Made by a program: the position numbers and the translations under genes. Below the pieces are notes generated by a model. That model saw nothing but the letters and a program-made list of their open reading frames with translations, had not been told where the DNA came from and did no database searches. Shown in pieces: positions 15,228 through 23,491 of a DNA stretch of 51,994 nt. Location: contig DATKQG010000086.1 in the NCBI GenBank assembly GCA_035532835.1, positions 1 to 51,994 on the forward strand, given 5' to 3'. How positions within the stretch are numbered: position 1 is the first letter of the stretch; each line of letters starts with the position of its first letter. The DNA is from Candidatus Dormiibacterota bacterium (GTDB lineage: Bacteria > Vulcanimicrobiota > Vulcanimicrobiia > Vulcanimicrobiales > Vulcanimicrobiaceae).

Positions 15228-16339
15228 CTTCGACCGTAGGCGTGCACGGCGTCGACCAGAGCGAGCACGTTATCGACCGGCGTTCCAGGCAACACGCCGT
15301 GGCCGAGGTTAAAGATATGTCCGGGCTGCCCGTCCATTCGGGCGAGAATCTCGCGCGCGCCCTTGCGTATCTCGGCAGGCTCGGCGAAGAGTTTTACCGG
15401 GTCGAAGTTTCCCTGGATGCCGACGTTCTCGCCCAGCCGATCGCGAGCCTCATCCAAATCGACGCGCCAATCCACGCCGACGACGTCCGCTCCCGTCATC
15501 CGGATGACGTCCAGCAAACCGGCAGTCATCGTTCCGAAGTAGATGACCGGTACGCTCGATCGCACCGATGCGATCACCTGCTGCGTGTACGGCAAGACGT
15601 AGTCGACGTAATCTCCGGGCGAAAGACAGCCGACCCAACTATCGAAGAGCTGCACCGCATCGGCACCGGCATCGATCTGCATGCGCAGGTACGCCGACGT
15701 GAGCTCCGTCATGTATGCCATCAAACCGTGCCAAACGCGCGGTTCGCGGTACATCAGCTTTTTGGTTTCGGTAAAATTGCGTGACGAACCGCCCTCAATC
15801 GCATACGAAGCAACGGTAAAAGGCGCCCCTGCGAATCCGATAACAGGTACGCTTCCCCGCAGTTCCGCCTGCGTGAGGGCGATCGTCTCACCTACGAACG
15901 CTAAAGTCTCCGCGACGCTCACGTTCGGAAGCCGTTCGATATCCGCGATCCCGCGAATCGGACGTTCTATGTGCGGACCCTCGCCTTTGGCAAATTCCAG
16001 GCCCAGTCCCATCGGCAAGAGCGGCAGCAAAATATCGGCAAAGATAATGGCCGCGTCTACGCCGAGCTTGCGGACGGTCCCCACCGTCACTTCCGCGGCG
16101 GTTTGCGAGTCGCGGCAGAGATCGAGAAAGGAAAGCCGCTCGCGTACGCGCCGATACTCCGGTAGGTAGCGGCCCGCTTGCCGCATGAGCCATACCGGAG
16201 TAAACGGCGTCGATTCTCCGCGGCACGCGCGCAAAAAAGCATGCTCGGCGGCCGGGGCCTCAACATCCGTAAAATGGCTCGCGCAAGCCCACTCCGGTAG
16301 ATCGAGGGTCGGGCTTATGGCGTCATAATGAGCGATCAT
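15224..16339 (-). CDS. hemE: uroporphyrinogen decarboxylase
   Basis: A 371-residue enzyme that converts uroporphyrinogen III to coproporphyrinogen III. The signature PVWLMRQAGRYLPEYR is at about residues 48-63, with GFAGAPFTVASYAIEGG, LFDSWVGCLSP and FNLGHGVLPGTP further on. About 30 residues precede the usual N-terminus, so the true start may lie later than ATG 16339, but no better-supported codon is obvious. It is the first gene of the heme operon. Confidence 0.95.
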   Translation of the reverse strand: MIAHYDAISPTLDLPEWACASHFTDVEAPAAEHAFLRACRGESTPFTPVWLMRQAGRYLPEYRRVRERLSFLDLCRDSQTAAEVTVGTVRKLGVDAAIIFADILLPLLPMGLGLEFAKGEGPHIERPIRGIADIERLPNVSVAETLAFVGETIALTQAELRGSVPVIGFAGAPFTVASYAIEGGSSRNFTETKKLMYREPRVWHGLMAYMTELTSAYLRMQIDAGADAVQLFDSWVGCLSPGDYVDYVLPYTQQVIASVRSSVPVIYFGTMTAGLLDVIRMTGADVVGVDWRVDLDEARDRLGENVGIQGNFDPVKLFAEPAEIRKGAREILARMDGQPGHIFNLGHGVLPGTPVDNVLALVDAVHAYGRR

Positions 16340-16470
16340 CGTGCCGCCAGCATAGCGGCCTTCGAAGATAAAGCGAAGAATGCTCTCTTCGCAACATCTT
16401 CACACATCGTTCACTACCAAGTTGGAGAGCCGCAGATATACTTGGACTTCTATCCAGCGAAAGGCCCACC

Positions 16471-16914
16471 ATGCCGACGCTTCACGCCACCCGCGACGTT
16501 TACTGTCCGTTTACCCAGGCCATCCCGTTAATCCAGCGCTTCTACGCCGCGAGTCGAGTCCGAGTCGGGCCATTTTCCTACGTGTCGCTGGAAGTCGAGT
16601 CCCAAGTCGTTTCGACGCGCGACCTCACCGATCCGACCCGCGATCACGACGCTCTGGTTGTCGAGTGGCACGTCCACGGACCGCTTCCGTTACCGCGCTT
16701 TCGGGGGCTTATTACCGCCCGCCCAAACGGGATTTGCACGACGATCCATATCCAGGGGCATTATACGCCGCCCTTCGGCATCGTCGGCAGGGTGCTCGAT
16801 GCCATACTGGGGCGTCAGGTCGCCCGTAGGACCCTAGAGCGGCTTCTCGATCGCGTTGCGGCATACATCAACGTCTCGTTCGGAAAGGAGCACATGCTCC
16901 GCCCCGACTGGTAA
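16471..16914 (+). CDS. member A of a four-copy START-like paralogous family
   Basis: A 147-residue soluble protein. It shares the C-terminal signature of three other proteins in this window: a strand ending GHYTPPFGIVGRVLDAILGR followed by a helix RRTLERLLDRV. The N-terminal CPFTQAIPLIQRF also matches the others. The pattern resembles SRPBCC/START-like hydrophobic-ligand folds, but this is inference. The gene is divergent from hemE and ends two bases before the stop of the convergent radical SAM gene. Function unknown. Confidence 0.75.
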   Translation: MPTLHATRDVYCPFTQAIPLIQRFYAASRVRVGPFSYVSLEVESQVVSTRDLTDPTRDHDALVVEWHVHGPLPLPRFRGLITARPNGICTTIHIQGHYTPPFGIVGRVLDAILGRQVARRTLERLLDRVAAYINVSFGKEHMLRPDW

Positions 16915-16916
16915 CT

Positions 16917-17996
16917 CTATGCCAGTGCCGATGCAGCTTGCGGCCGATACGAGCAGCTCGGATCGCTTGCGAAAGGATTGCCGGAGGTCGTATACGCTCT
17001 GGCGCGAGAGCCGCCGCAGATGCGACCGAACTCGCAGAGCCCGCACTTGCCTTCGAACGTTTCCGGCCGCCTCAGCCTGCGCATGACCGGATGATCGCGG
17101 TAGATATCCAGTAGGGAATGCTGTAGAACGTTACCGACGGCCTCCGAGAGAAACCCGCTGGGCTGAATGTCGCCGTGATGAGAGACGAAGACGAATCCTC
17201 GGCCGTCGCCGATGCCCGGAAAACGCAACGGCGGGTGTTTTGGCTCGGTCTCACGATCGCGCGGCGGCACGATCTCGTGCTGCAGCGCGTATCGGCGATA
17301 GTGCGGCGCTTCGGTCGTTTTTACCGCGAACGGCGCGCTCGCGGCAACGGCATGAATATCGGCAAAGGCTGCATCGACGTCGGCCGGATCGAGACACATA
17401 TCCAGCCCGGCGCGCCCTACCGGCAGTACGAAGAATAGGCTCCACAAGGCGATGTCGAACGGCGCCAGGACGGCTTCAAATTCGCGCAGACGCGAGCGAT
17501 TCTGCTTCGTTACGGTCGAATTGACCTGAACGCTGATGCCGTAATCGCGCGCGTTCGCAAGAGCTTCCATCGTTCGCCGATACGAACCCTGGACGCCGCG
17601 AAACGCATCGTGCGCCTGCGCATCCGGAGCATCGAGGCTTAGGGATATTCGCCGCGTACCGGCACTTGCAAGGTGACGCATCGTCTCGCGCGTAAGCCGT
17701 CCGCTCGCCGCTGGAGCGACGGACATCGAGAGATTGAGTCCGCTTCCGTACTCGATGATCTTATAAATATCGTCACGCATGAGCGGGTCGCCCCCGGTCA
17801 AAACGAACAGCGGATGATCGCACGCCGCGACATCTTCCACGAGTCGGAACGCCTGCGCCGTCGTCAATTCGTTCGGATCGCGACGTGGAATGGCTTCCGC
17901 CCGACAGTGCCGGCATGAGAGTGGGCACGCGCGAGTCATCTCCCAAATCACGATGCGCGGAGCACGATCGTACATGGGGTCGGTCATCGCCTTCAT
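16917..17996 (-). CDS. radical SAM/SPASM protein (second TIGR04053-like copy)
   Basis: A 359-residue paralogue of the protein at 7448-8509, near-identical in the N-terminal core (RAPRIVIWEMTRAC, CRHCRAEAIPRRDP). The radical SAM site is CPLSCRHC and the SPASM region CGLCEFGRICGGSRARAY, again with Ser where NirJ/AhbD have Cys. The start at 17996 is favoured by AAAGGTGA five bases upstream; MYDRAP at 17975 is the paralogue-like alternative. It lies downstream of an FMN-type flavoprotein gene in the same operon, a plausible electron source or partner. The substrate is unknown. Confidence 0.86.
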   Translation of the reverse strand: MKAMTDPMYDRAPRIVIWEMTRACPLSCRHCRAEAIPRRDPNELTTAQAFRLVEDVAACDHPLFVLTGGDPLMRDDIYKIIEYGSGLNLSMSVAPAASGRLTRETMRHLASAGTRRISLSLDAPDAQAHDAFRGVQGSYRRTMEALANARDYGISVQVNSTVTKQNRSRLREFEAVLAPFDIALWSLFFVLPVGRAGLDMCLDPADVDAAFADIHAVAASAPFAVKTTEAPHYRRYALQHEIVPPRDRETEPKHPPLRFPGIGDGRGFVFVSHHGDIQPSGFLSEAVGNVLQHSLLDIYRDHPVMRRLRRPETFEGKCGLCEFGRICGGSRARAYTTSGNPFASDPSCSYRPQAASALA

Positions 17997-18006
17997 CTAT
18001 TCACCT

Positions 18007-18438
18007 TTATACTCGGCGCTCGTAGCGGCCGGTCTTTTCTTGCAGTTCGATGCGGTACACGATCGAGGCTTCCATGGTGCGGCTCGGGTGAACGGTTTCG
18101 CCCGGCGGCCCTTCCAGGCGTCTCTCGACACCGCGAGCGAGAAGATCTAGTGCCTGGACAGCCGCGTCGCCGTGCATCTCGCTAAAGATGCCCCAGGCGA
18201 TCACACTCTGCCAATCCGCGAAGCCGTCCATCATATCGACCTCGAAACAGACGCGCGGATTCTCTCGCATCATGTGAAACTTCATACCGAGGCGTCCGTG
18301 CCCGTAAATGATGCCCGCCTCATATACGTAGGTGACGGGTACTACATACGTGCGACCGAACGCATGACAGCCAATTCTTCCGACGACGTTGGTAAGCAGC
18401 ATATCTTCTATTTGCTCGCGGCTTAATTCGCCCAACAT
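18007..18438 (-). CDS. pyridoxamine 5'-phosphate oxidase-like flavin-binding protein
   Basis: A 143-residue split-barrel protein of the pyridoxamine-phosphate-oxidase-like/NimA type. Typical features are VVGRIGCHAFGRTYVVPVTYVYE, the YGHGRLGMK segment and PRVCFEVD. Such proteins bind FMN, F420 or heme; which cofactor is used here cannot be read from sequence. It is the first gene of the operon ending with the second radical SAM gene, 10 bases apart. Confidence 0.82.
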   Translation of the reverse strand: MLGELSREQIEDMLLTNVVGRIGCHAFGRTYVVPVTYVYEAGIIYGHGRLGMKFHMMRENPRVCFEVDMMDGFADWQSVIAWGIFSEMHGDAAVQALDLLARGVERRLEGPPGETVHPSRTMEASIVYRIELQEKTGRYERRV

Positions 18439-18478
18439 GGATCGATCGTACGTGCCGCGCAGGAAGATCTGAGGAATG

Positions 18479-18512
18479 AAAACCCCCGATACCGCTGGGT
18501 GCCGGGGGTTTT
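18479..18512 (-). terminator. Rho-independent terminator of the Cyc2-like gene
   Basis: An inverted repeat AAAACCCCCG / CGGGGGTTTT with a 14-base loop, ending in a T run on the minus strand. It starts 8 bases after the stop codon of the Cyc2-like gene (18520-19710) and insulates it from the operon at 16917-18438. The symmetric A/T tails would allow it to act on both strands. Confidence 0.85.
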
Positions 18513-18519
18513 ATTGGAC

Positions 18520-19710
18520 CTAGTTACCGATCGGCGTGCTCCACCATAGGGTGTAACGCCAGTCGGGTCCTCCGTTCGGCGAAGCCGAGTGAGCTCCCAA
18601 CCCCGCTTCGATGTACCCGTGCAGATATTGCAGCCCGGGGACGTTGAAGGCAAAGTCGACGTTGCCGTAATGGAGCACATTTCCAAGCCCGTCATCGGTG
18701 TACTCGTCGCGTAAACCGATCACGGCGTTCCCTTTGAACACGGGCTCGTATATTTCGGCGCTCATCGCGCGGCTCCGCGCCGCCGGCAACTGATTGCCGA
18801 TGAGGTCGAGGCCCGGATTCGTGTCGTTCGCTACCTGGTACATCGCCAGGACACCGGGAACTCCGTGCGATTGCGGATCGCGCTGCAAGTAGCCGGCGAG
18901 CGATGTATATCGATCGACGTCTCCGGTGGATACGATGTAACTCCCCGAGCTACCGTACGCGCCGAATTCCAGCGGTTGGTCGGGCCTAGCATCGGCAAGT
19001 TTCCATTGGAACGTCTTGTCGGTGCCTGGGACCGTGTCGAAGTCGGCACTCCCCAGCCAGCCGTTCCCGCTCAAAAGCCACCCGGCTTCCGCATTGATGG
19101 ACTTATGGGTGTAGCCCAATTTCGCGCCCCAACGATTCCCGTCGAGTTGATAGGCATGCTCGCCAACCGTGATTTCGGGCGTGGCGATGGGCGATAGATC
19201 GAACCACTGGCTAAACGGCGATGGGCCCGGTGCTTCGATTTTGCCTAGAAACAAATGGCCGTCGCGGTGAAACAAGTTGTTGTATGTGATCCACGCCGTA
19301 TCCAGCGTTCCACCCGTCTGATCGCTTGAGATCAACCACTGTTGAACGTGATACGTCCAATCCGGCGCCGCGTAACCCGCGGCGTGGATGGCGAGGTTTC
19401 CGACGGAATTCGTGTAGGTCGGCTGGTTGGCGTTCACGCCTCCGGCACTATCGCCGTTGATTTGCTCGCCGATCCAAATCGGATCTACGGTTTTTAGGAC
19501 GTCGCGATTGAGCGACGCGTATCCCGTCCGTTGTACGTAGCGCCCGTAGGCATTGAGCGCTGGGACTAAAGTGTGACAGACGCTACATTGTACGCCGTAG
19601 GCCTTGGCGAAGATGGGCATGGCGCTCGCATTACGAGCACCCATCCCCGCCACGAGCAGCAGCGTACCCGCAATCGAAGCGACTGCAAGCCGTAGCGGTC
19701 GCCCAATCAT
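18520..19710 (-). CDS. Cyc2-like fused monoheme cytochrome-porin
   Basis: A 396-residue exported protein. Residues 1-30 are a signal peptide (cleavage after ASA). The mature N-terminus has one heme c site, CSVCH at 42-46, followed by PALNAYGRYVQRTGY, which matches the pattern of the Cyc2 family (C-x-x-C-H, then P-x-L-x-x-F/Y-G-R-x-x-x-x-x-G-Y). The rest, about 330 residues, is rich in alternating polar/aromatic strands and fits a beta barrel. Cyc2 proteins carry electrons, for example from Fe(II), across the outer membrane. The gene overlaps a CuA cupredoxin gene upstream (ATGA). Other porin-type electron-transfer proteins share this head, so iron oxidation is not proven. Confidence 0.72.
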   Translation of the reverse strand: MIGRPLRLAVASIAGTLLLVAGMGARNASAMPIFAKAYGVQCSVCHTLVPALNAYGRYVQRTGYASLNRDVLKTVDPIWIGEQINGDSAGGVNANQPTYTNSVGNLAIHAAGYAAPDWTYHVQQWLISSDQTGGTLDTAWITYNNLFHRDGHLFLGKIEAPGPSPFSQWFDLSPIATPEITVGEHAYQLDGNRWGAKLGYTHKSINAEAGWLLSGNGWLGSADFDTVPGTDKTFQWKLADARPDQPLEFGAYGSSGSYIVSTGDVDRYTSLAGYLQRDPQSHGVPGVLAMYQVANDTNPGLDLIGNQLPAARSRAMSAEIYEPVFKGNAVIGLRDEYTDDGLGNVLHYGNVDFAFNVPGLQYLHGYIEAGLGAHSASPNGGPDWRYTLWWSTPIGN

Positions 19711-20069
19711 TGAACGACCTTGACGACCAACACCATGTCAGCGTGGCCGGCTCCGCAAAAGACAGCGCAATGAACCTGGTAAGTGCCGAGTTTCTTAGGC
19801 GTAAACGTGACCGTCACGAATTTTCCCGGCATGATGGTGGTGCTGGGAATCCCAAGCTCGTCCGACTGAATCCCGTGCACTCCTCCGCTAGAGGTCAGGC
19901 GCAGGGTCGTCGGCTCGTTTAGGTGGGCCGTAACGGTTCCGGGTGTAAACTTCCAGTTAGAAGCTACGATGTCGATACTCGGGTGGGCTGCCACCGGAGC
20001 TGCGGCGGATACCCCTAGTCCCAGTGCGAATACCAGAGATGCTAAGGCAACGCCGATCGATTTAAACAT
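19707..20069 (-). CDS. secreted CuA-type cupredoxin
   Basis: A 120-residue protein with a signal peptide (residues 1-28, ending VAA|HP) and one cupredoxin domain. It has the CuA arrangement: His65 (GGVHGIQ), Cys101, Cys105, His109 and Met112 in CAVFCGAGHADM. The Glu that normally lies between the cysteines is Val103. It would be a periplasmic two-copper electron carrier. ATG 20069 is chosen because GGAGA lies nine bases upstream; ATG 20078 is too close to it. It is co-transcribed with the Cyc2-like gene, suggesting that it takes electrons from that protein. Confidence 0.82.
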   Translation of the reverse strand: MFKSIGVALASLVFALGLGVSAAAPVAAHPSIDIVASNWKFTPGTVTAHLNEPTTLRLTSSGGVHGIQSDELGIPSTTIMPGKFVTVTFTPKKLGTYQVHCAVFCGAGHADMVLVVKVVQ

Positions 20070-20174
20070 ATGTTCCATTCTCCAATTTTGGGGCCGTGCG
20101 CAAGGCGCGCACCTTCCTGGCGTAGAGTATCGCATAAAGGGGAACGAGTCGGGAAGAATCAGCGAGGATTCGGC

Positions 20175-20648
20175 TCAGAGCGCATCGTGACGAAGCATAT
20201 CGATTCCGGCCCGAATATCATCGAGCAGAGCCTGCGCGGTGTGCACCGCGATCGAACGCCCCACGGCTGCGTCAAAAGCCGCACCAACGACCGTACCCAA
20301 AGGTGGTTCGTAGGTGCCATCTATTTCCAAGAACGAGCGTTCGGGATCTTCTTCACTCCAGATCGTTAGCCGGCCGGAGAATTCGGGGAACGGGCCGCCG
20401 TCCTCGGGCTTCCAATGGATTCCGAACTCATCGTTCAGGTTCTGTTCGTCCCGCCGCTTGCAAATACGCGCGACGACCGCGCGCGATACGTCTAATTTCC
20501 CGGGAATGCCGAAGTCGCCGAGTGGAAGCCGCAGACGCAGTAGTGTCTTTCCGCTCGCATCGCGGTGCGCCGCAAAATAACGCGGCAGAAGGCGCTCCGC
20601 TTCCGCCTCGGAGCAATCGAGCGGAACGACCGCGCGCGCCCGGTCCAC
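20175..20648 (-). CDS. member B of a four-copy START-like paralogous family
   Basis: A 157-residue soluble protein without signal or membrane segment. It carries the shared family signature: FGIHWKPEDGGPFPEFSGRL, then a strand ending in GTYEPPLGTVVGAAFDAAVGR and the helix TAQALLDDI. A GTG start at 20648 follows the stop of the 35-residue frame at 20650-20757 by one base, so it is the last gene of the operon of the stress protein and SQR-like flavoprotein. Function unknown; a hydrophobic-ligand-binding START-type fold is a guess. Confidence 0.76.
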   Translation of the reverse strand: MDRARAVVPLDCSEAEAERLLPRYFAAHRDASGKTLLRLRLPLGDFGIPGKLDVSRAVVARICKRRDEQNLNDEFGIHWKPEDGGPFPEFSGRLTIWSEEDPERSFLEIDGTYEPPLGTVVGAAFDAAVGRSIAVHTAQALLDDIRAGIDMLRHDAL

Positions 20649-20649
20649 T

Positions 20650-20757
20650 CTAGTGCTCCGGCCCGACCCAGCCGCGCGCTATCGCGTACATCTTTGCGTT
20701 GATGACGATAAAACGCCACAACTGATATGGAATGAAACGTCGGCTGAAAGTACTCAT
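20650..20757 (-). CDS. 35-residue small protein in the SQR-like operon
   Basis: A micro-frame MSTFSRRFIPYQLWRFIV... ending RGWVGPEH. It starts three bases after the stop of the SQR-like gene and ends one base before the start of member B. The tight packing on both sides argues for a real gene. It is basic and amphipathic, with a hydrophobic middle (WRFIVINAKMYAIA) that could sit on or in the membrane beside the flavoprotein. No homology recognised. Confidence 0.6.
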   Translation of the reverse strand: MSTFSRRFIPYQLWRFIVINAKMYAIARGWVGPEH

Positions 20758-20760
20758 ATC

Positions 20761-22200
20761 TTACTCCGGAATCATGCGCCAGCCGGGTTTGGCCTGGAGC
20801 TTCCACATGAACGTTTCGTGCAGGAGGCGCTTCGTCCAGGCCCCCGCCAATCCCACATCGAGATCGCAGAGGTTGAGATCGCGCCCGTACTGTGGGTACC
20901 GCTCGAAGTCGCGCGCCACCGGAACCATGACGATCGATGCCGCCGATCCGTTCCACAGCGAATGCCCCATCGAGGCGATGCACGCCGCCGGCATCTCGCT
21001 CATCCGCGCGTGGTGCGTGGGCTCGCGGCCTTCTATTTGATCTGCGACATTGTAGGCAGCCGTGCGACCCATGATTCCGGCCGCCATGCCCGTGCGGGGA
21101 GCCGTCGCAACGATTGCGGTACCGGCATTGGATTTTTTCCCCTTTGAGAGCGGGTGCGGCGGAGCGAACGCGATACCGACGGCGTAGACGTTCGGGTAGA
21201 GTGGTGAGCGATACGTTGCCGGCCAATCCGCGGCACGATATTCGTCGTAGGTCTTCGACGCGTAATCGGCGTCGACGCGCATAAAACCGCTGGGCAGCGT
21301 CATCGCCGCCGTAATATCGGCCCCCAGTTTATCGATATATTTCAATGGTATGCCGCGAAATTGCGGTATGAGCATCGCGAAATCGAAGTCCAGCGTGGTC
21401 GGGTCCACGCCGATCTGATCGTACGTCAGGCGTCCGGATTCGACATTAGTCACACCGGCGGCCATCAGCGTTCGCACGTGCGATTCGTCGAAGAGTCCTC
21501 GCACCAACGCGGCGCCCGTTACGACCGCGCCGTGCTTGCGCGCCTCGACGCCGTCGACGCCGAAATCGCCGGGTTCCGGCTCGTTGCTCAGCCAGACTAA
21601 GTCGGCCTTGTCCCGCAGGCCGCGATTGCGCAAATCGGCGTCGACGTTCATTAGATACTCGAACGCGGCGCCCTCGCACGTCGCCGCCGGATGTCCGACG
21701 CCGATCACCAAACGTTGGCGCTGGCCTTTACGCATCCGCGCGATGCTCTCGATGTATGCGGCCCGAGCGGCCACCGCGTGATCGACGGAACAGACGCTCT
21801 GGGTGTGGCCCGCGGCCGGCCCCAGGCCCGGCGTTCCCTCGAAATTCAAATACGGGCCCGTGGCGTTGATGAGATAATCGTATGCAATCCTGCGCGTCTG
21901 GCCGTCCGCCGACTGCACCTCAACCCACCGGTCGTCCGGCGCGATCGTTTGCGCGCGCGCGTTCACGTATTCGAAGCCCAGCTTCTCGTACACGGGCGCG
22001 AGCTCGAATTGCACGGCTTCCTCCGACATCGTCCCCGTGCCGACCCAAATTAAGCTTGGGAACCACGTAAAGCGATTGCCCGGAGCAACCACCGTGACCT
22101 CGGCTTTTCCGCTCACCAAGTGGGAGAGATGGAGCGCCGCGGTATGGCCGGCGAATCCCGCCCCGAGAATGAGGATGCGCGGCAACGTTGAGGCGCTCAT
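20761..22200 (-). CDS. sulfide:quinone oxidoreductase-like FAD protein
   Basis: A 479-residue flavoprotein of the two-dinucleotide-binding-domain family. The FAD site ILILGAGFAGHTAAL is at the N-terminus; LINATGPY, the cysteine in HPAATCEGAAFEYLMN and the C-terminal segment SKGKKSNAGTAIVATAPR are visible. The cysteine placement and the amphipathic C-terminus fit sulfide:quinone oxidoreductases, which pass electrons from sulfide to quinone at the membrane. A type II NADH dehydrogenase-like role cannot be excluded. It overlaps the universal stress gene upstream (ATGA) and is followed by a 35-residue frame and member B. Confidence 0.75.
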   Translation of the reverse strand: MSASTLPRILILGAGFAGHTAALHLSHLVSGKAEVTVVAPGNRFTWFPSLIWVGTGTMSEEAVQFELAPVYEKLGFEYVNARAQTIAPDDRWVEVQSADGQTRRIAYDYLINATGPYLNFEGTPGLGPAAGHTQSVCSVDHAVAARAAYIESIARMRKGQRQRLVIGVGHPAATCEGAAFEYLMNVDADLRNRGLRDKADLVWLSNEPEPGDFGVDGVEARKHGAVVTGAALVRGLFDESHVRTLMAAGVTNVESGRLTYDQIGVDPTTLDFDFAMLIPQFRGIPLKYIDKLGADITAAMTLPSGFMRVDADYASKTYDEYRAADWPATYRSPLYPNVYAVGIAFAPPHPLSKGKKSNAGTAIVATAPRTGMAAGIMGRTAAYNVADQIEGREPTHHARMSEMPAACIASMGHSLWNGSAASIVMVPVARDFERYPQYGRDLNLCDLDVGLAGAWTKRLLHETFMWKLQAKPGWRMIPE

Positions 22201-22640
22201 GGCGTGCGCGGCCGCGTGACGAGCACGGGAGCCTCCGCGCGTCGCAGGACGCCCTCGGCAACGCTTCCGAGAAAGAGGCGCGCCAAGCCCTTACGGCCGT
22301 GCGTGCCGATGCAAATTAAGTCGGCCTGCTGCTCTTTTGCGATGCGGAGAATCTCGTCGCTCGGATCGCCCTCTCCAACTACCGTGGAAGCGGTGACGCC
22401 GTCTTTCGCGGCAGCCGCGACGCCCGCGTCGAGACTGGCTTGGCCCTCATCCCGCATGCTTTTAATGGCGTCGACCGGATAGGGCGACTCGTAACCGGAG
22501 AGCGCTAAGAGTGTCGAAAGATCGATGACGGTCACCAGCACCAGTTTGCCGCCGCCCTCTTTCGCAAGGCCGATCGCCAATGCCAGCGCCTGGTGCGAAG
22601 CCTCTGAGGCGTCGGTCGCGACAACGATGTTCCGAAACAT
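22197..22640 (-). CDS. universal stress protein (UspA family)
   Basis: A 147-residue single-domain UspA-type protein. The start FRNIVVATDASEASHQALA and the ATP-binding motif GTHGRKGLARLFLGSVAEGV (G-2x-G-9x-G-S) are complete, so it belongs to the ATP-binding group. ATG 22640 has GGAGGGG seven bases upstream. It leads the operon usp, SQR-like, small frame, member B. A sensing or energy-status role is likely, by family. Confidence 0.92.
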   Translation of the reverse strand: MFRNIVVATDASEASHQALALAIGLAKEGGGKLVLVTVIDLSTLLALSGYESPYPVDAIKSMRDEGQASLDAGVAAAAKDGVTASTVVGEGDPSDEILRIAKEQQADLICIGTHGRKGLARLFLGSVAEGVLRRAEAPVLVTRPRTP

Positions 22641-22777
22641 ACTGCACCCCTCCACGGCCCCGCCAGGAAGGCGGTCGAAGCCCGAATAGTCAAACCCTAT
22701 TTTGGACGCTAGCACACCCGCGGAGCGCACGTTGAGAAGGTCGCCTTCCCAAAATCTGCACCCGAGGGTGAAGCAGG

Positions 22778-23491
22778 ATGGATGTAGATACCGAGGAGAT
22801 GGAAACGCACATTCTGATCGTCGACGACGAGCCCCAAATCGGGGAAGCGCTTGGGGCCTATCTCGAAGCCGACGGGTACACGACGGTCGTCCGCACCACG
22901 CTCGCCGATGCGATGCTCGCGCTCCAAGAAGCAACTCCCGATCTCATGCTACTGGATATCACGCTCCCCGATGGGAGCGGCCTCGATATCTTGCGCCGCG
23001 TCCAAGGCCGCAATATTCCGACGATTATGCTCACCGCGCGCGCAGACGAAGTCGATCGTATCGTAGGGTTAGAATTGGGTGCGGACGATTACATTACGAA
23101 GCCCTTCTCGCCGCGCGAAGTCATGGCCCGCGTGCGAGCGGTCATGCGTCGCTCCGTCGAGCGTCCTCATGCGCTCAACGACGTCGATGATAACATCCTG
23201 CGAATCGGCGAACTCACGATTAATTTCGACGCGCACGAAGTTCGCATCGGATCCGCGCTCGCGCATCTCACACCTTCGGAGTTCAAGCTGCTCGAAGCGC
23301 TCGCGGTCAACTGCGGCCACGCTCTCACCCGAGCCCAGCTTCTCGACAAGCTCAGCGACGACGGCTCGATTTTCGAACGCACGCTCGATCGTCACGTCAA
23401 CAATCTGCGCCGTAAAATCGAGCCCGACGTGCACGACCCGACGTATATAGAAACGGTGTACGGCGTCGGCTATAAAATGAGGAAGGCCTGA
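22778..23491 (+). CDS. OmpR-family response regulator
   Basis: A 237-residue regulator. The receiver domain (about 10-125) has the acidic pair DDEP, the phospho-acceptor Asp60 (DLMLLDITLP) and the Lys in TKPFSPRE. The C-terminal winged-helix domain (about 140-237) has LTPSEFKLLEALA and ERTLDRHVNNLRRKI, with the end YIETVYGVGYKMR. It overlaps the histidine kinase gene (TGATG), so the two form one system. The promoter region lies divergent from the universal stress operon, a possible target. Confidence 0.92.
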   Translation: MDVDTEEMETHILIVDDEPQIGEALGAYLEADGYTTVVRTTLADAMLALQEATPDLMLLDITLPDGSGLDILRRVQGRNIPTIMLTARADEVDRIVGLELGADDYITKPFSPREVMARVRAVMRRSVERPHALNDVDDNILRIGELTINFDAHEVRIGSALAHLTPSEFKLLEALAVNCGHALTRAQLLDKLSDDGSIFERTLDRHVNNLRRKIEPDVHDPTYIETVYGVGYKMRKA

